Assembly: GCA_023014335.1 (NCBI GenBank)
Contig: JAECYW010000012.1
Coordinates: forward strand, 1,116,001 to 1,180,000
Source of the DNA: Galerina marginata
Taxonomy: Eukaryota; Basidiomycota; Agaricomycetes; Agaricales; Galerinaceae
Length of the DNA: 64,000 nucleotides
Direction: 5' to 3'
The notes beneath the pieces were generated by a model. It was not told the DNA's origin, did no database searches, and saw only the letters and a program-made list of their open reading frames with translations. The stretch's first letter is position 1. Every line of letters begins with the position of its first letter. Shown here one piece after another: positions 60,010 to 64,000 of this stretch. The position numbers and the translations under genes were made by a program.

Positions 60010-62112
60010 TACAAGTTCTTACGTAGTAAAAGAACTTGTTTTCCGGCCTGCATAGCAGGCAGAAATGGTTTCTAACGCAATGGTTGGAAATTCTCCCACT
60101 GCTATAGTGACCCTGCATGGTTTCTGTATCTCAGCCATTACTGGGCCAATTTTTATGATCTTGGTATCAAAAAAATCGTAAAAATCAGGGCTTTCATGTG
60201 GCATGTGTATCCAGGGTTGATTAGGTCATGTGACCTGTTCACACGACCCAAAAAGCGTAAATTTGTGTGAATTTACACTTAAAACAGATTTCAGTGAGCT
60301 AGATATGCTAAAATGTGTTGCCCAGACAAATCTAGAATAATGTACAAATATTTACATATGTTTTGCAATGATGTCATGGTGTCCAAATCCGGCAAACAGT
60401 CAGCTCAACTTGGTGAAAATCCGAAAATTGGTGTTAAACTGACTGGATAACCCATAAAAGGCACACCAAACATTGCAAAACATGACCAAATAACATGAAA
60501 ATAATGTTTTAGAAGCTTACATAATCAAACTCACAGCAGGACTTTGTGCAATTGCCTTGGATTTGGTAATGCACCAACTTGGACCAAAATATTCTCAGGG
60601 ATATGTCATGTGATATGTGCGCACAGACCATCTCTTAGGTAAAAAAAACATCATCTGTATTTTTATTTTATTTTAATGCCTTTAAATCTCCCAATATAGT
60701 GTATTTCAAACAATATTCCGCATTTGGTAAGTCACATGAAAATGTGACAATACATATGTGACACCATTTTATAGCCCCGATTTTTCTAATAATTACACAC
60801 TTTATTTCAAGGCAATCCGATAAAAACTAAGCGACGTAAGAATTAATCTTGTTACAAGTTCTTACGTAGTAAAAGAACTTGTTTTCCGGCCTGCATAGCA
60901 GGCAGAAATGGTTTCTAACGCAATGGTTGGAAATTCTCCCACTGCTATAGTGACCCTGCATGGTTTCTGTATCTCAGCCATTACTGGGCCAATTTTTATG
61001 ATCTTGGTATCAAAAAAATCGTAAAAATCAGGGCTTTCATGTGGCATGTGTATCCAGGGTTGATTAGGTCATGTGACCTGTTCACACGACCCAAAAAGCG
61101 TAAATTTGTGTGAATTTACACTTAAAACAGATTTCAGTGAGCTAGATATGCTAAAATGTGTTGCCCAGACAAATCTAGAATAATGTACAAATATTTACAT
61201 ATGTTTTGCAATGATGTCATGGTGTCCAAATCCGGCAAACAGTCAGCTCAACTTGGTGAAAATCCGAAAATTGGTGTTAAACTGACTGGATAACCCATAA
61301 AAGGCACACCAAACATTGCAAAACATGACCAAATAACATGAAAATAATGTTTTAGAAGCTTACATAATCAAACTCACAGCAGGACTTTGTGCAATTGCCT
61401 TGGATTTGGTAATGCACCAACTTGGACCAAAATATTCTCAGGGATATGTCATGTGATATGTGCGCACAGACCACCTGTTAGGTAAAAAAAAGATTATCAG
61501 TATTTTTATTTTATTTTAATGCCTTTAAAATCTCTCAATATAGCTTATTTACTGTGTTTTCAACATTATTCCGCATTTGGGAAGTCACATAAAGATGTGA
61601 CAATACGTATGTGACACCATCCTTTAGCCCTGATTTTTCTGATAATTACACACTTTGTTTCAAGGCAATCCGATAAAAGCTAAGTGACGTAAGAATTAAT
61701 CTTGTTACAAGTTCTTACGTAGTAAAAGAACTTGTTTTCCGGCCTGCATAGCAGGCAGAAATGGTTTCTAACGCAATGGTTGGAAATTCTCCCACTGCTA
61801 TAGTGACCCTGCATGGTTTCTGTATCTCAGCCATTACTGGGCCAATTTTTATGATCTTGGTATCAAAAAAATCGTAAAAATCAGGGCCTTCCTGGTCACG
61901 TGACCAGGCCGTTTTAGGCTTGTTAGATCCGCCTTATTTTTCTGCTTTTTTTGAGTATAAGATCATCCCAATCGGTTCAGATTTGAGCGGACTACATGTT
62001 ATTTACGTATTTAATATGTATTTGTTTAATAACAGTGTAAGTCTTAAGGCACTGCCTCACCCCAAAGTAAGAACTTGTTTTTGCCATGCGCAGCAATGGC
62101 CTCTGACCAAGT
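60010..62112 (+). mobile_element. Tandem array of three hairpin-ended units in the Helitron gene
   Basis: 5' arm + core 60010-60852, 5' arm + core 60853-61705, simple element 61706-62112 with the CACGTG palindrome. The units are joined head-to-tail without spacers and in the same orientation. Removing 60010-62112 joins AGTAAAT to ATATTAAAATT and gives an open frame (KIISK then YIKIENQ), showing that the whole array sits at a single site after a T. Confidence 0.88.
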
Positions 62113-62348
62113 ATATTAAAATTGAAAACCAAGACAAGAGTATAACTAGATTATCATTGAAAGGTATTATATATAGTGGAAGCAATCATTTTACATCAAG
62201 ATTTATAGTTAATAATGAAATCTGGTACCATGATGGTATTTCTACTGGTGCTAAATGTATAAAACAAGGACAGTTAGATGATTTTGAAGGAGATTTATTA
62301 TTTAAGTGCAAAAAGAAAGAAGCAGTGGTTGTTATATATGGAGTATAA
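62113..62348 (+). pseudogene. Helitron C-terminal end: His box of a USP-like peptidase
   Basis: Seventy-eight codons ending IYGV-stop. LSLKGIIYSGSNHFTSRFIV then NNEIWYHDG matches the order of the ubiquitin-specific-protease His box (NHF/GHY.. then W..DD/DG). Together with the Cys box NYSCSYDSL near 59490 and the CSDCNYEA...CGLCTKK zinc pairs (59785-59930), it suggests a complete C19-like domain fused to the transposase, split by the 60010-62112 array. Substrate and activity unknown. Confidence 0.7.
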
Positions 62349-62552
62349 ATTGATAATAATTATACAGAGCTGATAATATACTGGTAGTTTGTAGAGTAAT
62401 TTAGTTTAATTGCTAATTAGCTTTTTTCTAACTAATGTAGTTTAATTCAAACAGTTAAAAGGATATTTGTAACAAGTGTACTATTATAGATAAGAAGCAG
62501 CAAAGAAAAAGAACTCGTTTTTGCCATGCGAAGCAATGGCCTCTAAACAAGT
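62349..62552 (+). repeat. 3' end of the giant element with terminal hairpin
   Basis: AT-rich 3' untranslated part, then AAGAACTCG (partner of the 5' terminal ACGAGTTCTT), a T-run, GCCATGCGAAGCAATGGC hairpin and the final CTCTAAACAAGT. Layout equals the small-element 3' ends. The following TTAAAGC is the right half of the intact site at ~31530. Confidence 0.8.
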
Positions 62553-64000
62553 TTAAAGCTATATTCCACTTCTATGATCGATCAATCAAATTCTCCTAGG
62601 CTCGTAAAAAAAAGCTTTGTCACTTCCTTTTTAGGTGTAAGATCAATCTAGTCTTGTAGACCCTAGACGGTGTACCTTTAAAAATGGCGCTATATTCTTT
62701 TTTATTTCAATATAGACTTGAAATTTTCCCATTCAGTTGCTAGGAACTTTGGAGTCGGACCGGAAATGTGTTAGGTCTGCTGACCGGACAAGAATCTAGA
62801 ACCCTGTTTTTACATCTTGGCATTATCAAATCGGATCTTCTTTTCTATAACTAAATAGATGGTGATCTAGTTTCCAGACAACCTGTCAGGAACCCCACAG
62901 TTAGAATTTGGCGGTTCTTGGTTTCTATGTCATTCAGAAGCTTTTTGTTATAGGGGCTCAATATATATTTGTACGTAACCCACCATAATTGATCTAAAAT
63001 GTATATCCATCCATACCCCAAAAAATCGGATCTTCTGTTTGATCCGATATCCATTTGGGAAGTCTGAGAGGTATAAGAAGCCACAGATTTCTTTCTGTCT
63101 ATCCAGTCGTTTTCCCTCAAATCTTTACTTTCATACACATTACACTCATTATGCCACCTAAAAGAAAAGTCAAACAAGACTCCTCTTCAGAGGAAAATCA
63201 CAGGTAGATATTGAATTATCTGTTCTTCTTTGATATATGCTGAAAGTTATTGCTATTATTATAGTGCGAGTGAAAATGAAACCTCTGATGCTGCCTCTTT
63301 GTATGTTCTGCTTGTTGTATTTTACTTTTTTGAAGCTAAACAAACTTTCATTGCAGATCGGATCAGCCCCCACCTCCGTGCTTTTTTGCTTCTTTATCCA
63401 TGTTAAGATATTATGACACTAATACGGTTTTCTAGGGTTACTCCGAGAAGGTCTCAGAGAGTAGGGCCTCCTCAAGCAACTGCAGGAAGCCTGTGAGTAG
63501 TTAGTTCAGATATTTTGCCTCTTTTATTAATTATTCTATTAAACAGCTCCAAGTCTAAGAAGAAAAACATCGACACTGCTGCATTTACTCCAAGGTATTT
63601 TGGTCTTCATTTTTATGAACTTTATATTAAAGGCTATTTTAGTCCTGAACAGAAGTCACCAAAAAAACCTCGTCATACTTCTCAGTCAAAGCCTCCCAAC
63701 ACTCCTACGATGAAGTCTTCTGCCAAAAATTTGAAACTCAAATCACCTATTGTTTTGATTCAAACAAAGAGAAAGATTACCAATGCGATTAAGGAAGAGA
63801 CCGAATCAGAATCTGATATCATCAGTGAAGAGGAGGTTTTTGATAGTGATGATGCTGAAGTTGCAGAGGAAGATGAAGAAGAGGAGGCAGAAGATGAAAA
63901 AGAGGCAGAAGATGAAGATGAGGCAGAAGATGAAGAGGAGGAAGATGATGAACAAGATTCTGATGCTAATTTCATAGATGATGAAGCGTATGTTTTTTTT
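62553..64000 (+). mobile_element. Giant element copy 1, right part (continues past window)
   Basis: Resumes copy 1 from TTAAAGCTATATTCCACTTC, matching 31534 onward at high identity, through the divergent promoter region and the acidic-protein gene. Confidence 0.75.
63151..64000 (+). CDS. Acidic nuclear-type protein gene, second copy (partial)
   Basis: Same start MPPKRKVKQD and the same first exons as 32160-34684. The acidic tract is longer by a few Glu/Asp-rich repeats (EDEEEEAEDEKEAEDEDEAE), so the tract varies in length between copies. Cut by the window end inside the intron after FIDDEA. Its divergent partner is gene C at 24092, now 38 kb away because of the inserted copy 2. Confidence 0.7.

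Larger units (their letters stand above)
25336..62552 (+). mobile_element. Giant Helitron-like element, copy 2 (37.2 kb)
   Basis: The 5' end at 25336 is T-ACGAGTTCTT..AAGAACTCGT. The 3' end at 62552 is AAGAACTCGTTTTTGCCATG followed by the ATGGC arm of the hairpin and CTCTAAACAAGT. Both ends carry the CTCG/CGAG variant that is otherwise found only at 21715. The left flank (GCTCGCTT) and right flank (TTAAAGC) are adjacent in the intact site at ~31528-31538, so the insertion made no target duplication. A Helitron-type Rep/helicase gene lies beside the 3' end, with at least six other genes as cargo. Later insertions of small relatives and a frameshift mean this copy is not autonomous now. The alternative, that two unrelated ends face each other by chance, is unlikely given the matching end variant and the exact rejoining of the flanks. 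Confidence 0.78.

Noticed and set aside
1122..62348. Recurrent 61-97 aa ORFs (for example those reading SPDFYEFFDTKIIKIGPVM or HYSSGRISNHCVRNHFCLL) seen at many positions
   Set aside because: They fall wholly inside the arms of hairpin-ended elements, occur on both strands of the same repeat and are conserved only because the DNA repeat is.
25336..62552. A 2-bp TT target duplication at the giant element
   Set aside because: TT on both sides fits this site, but the Gypsy site at 8368-8775 has only one T, so the same rule cannot hold; a T...T element without duplication fits all sites.

Overview
The window looks like a transposon-filled region of a basidiomycete fungus genome. Genes are split by many short introns of about 48-60 nt with GT..AG borders. 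The protein families (fungal TET/JBP-like and JmjC-like oxygenases, DUF6570-type Helitron proteins, F-box/nucleotidyltransferase-like proteins) are ones I associate with mushroom-forming and related fungi. Species is not determinable by eye. I see no ordinary housekeeping gene.

Terms used below. A small hairpin-ended element is repeated about 30 times. Its 5' arm (~180 bp) starts T-ACAAGTTCTT...AAGAACTTGT. Its 3' arm (~180 bp) ends AAGAACTTGT-TTTT-(GCCAT..ATGGC hairpin)-CTCTGACCAAGT. Some copies carry a ~650-700 bp noncoding core block between or beside the arms. Simple elements (5' arm + 3' arm) are ~365-410 bp. 'Core composites' are 5' arm + core followed head-to-tail by a simple element (~1.2 kb). 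Insertions leave no target-site duplication and follow a T.

1-13.7 kb: remnants of Copia, a LINE (minus strand) and one Ty3/Gypsy element, cut into pieces by simple elements and composites nested up to four deep; part of this carries a 2,045-bp tandem duplication. 13.7-21.7 kb: gene-poor repeats, foldbacks, degenerate CAC-rich minisatellites, a clean LINE 3'-end insertion with a 12-bp target duplication, and more hairpin-ended elements.

21.7-64 kb: the main finding. Two copies of one giant element lie one inside the other. Copy 1 starts at 21715. Copy 2 (25336-62552, 37.2 kb) is inserted in copy 1 between two divergent genes; copy 1 resumes at 62553 and runs off the window. Copy 2 itself contains the uninterrupted version of that insertion site near 31530. 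Its ends are a variant of the small-element ends (ACGAGTTCTT at the 5' end, AAGAACTCGT near the 3' end), and a Helitron-type Rep/helicase gene lies beside its 3' end. The small elements are therefore best explained as its non-autonomous relatives.

Cargo of copy 2, left to right: an F-box/nucleotidyltransferase-like gene, a conserved gene of unknown function ('gene C'), a divergent acidic nuclear-type protein gene, a SET-domain methyltransferase with a 31-bp minisatellite upstream, a TET/JBP-like 2-oxoglutarate dioxygenase, a GC-rich gene-poor island, a JmjC-like gene, and the DUF6570 + HUH Rep + Pif1-type helicase + C-terminal USP-like peptidase gene. That last gene is broken by two insertions and one frameshift. 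The element thus combines a rolling-circle-type transposase with several predicted chromatin or DNA modifying enzymes.
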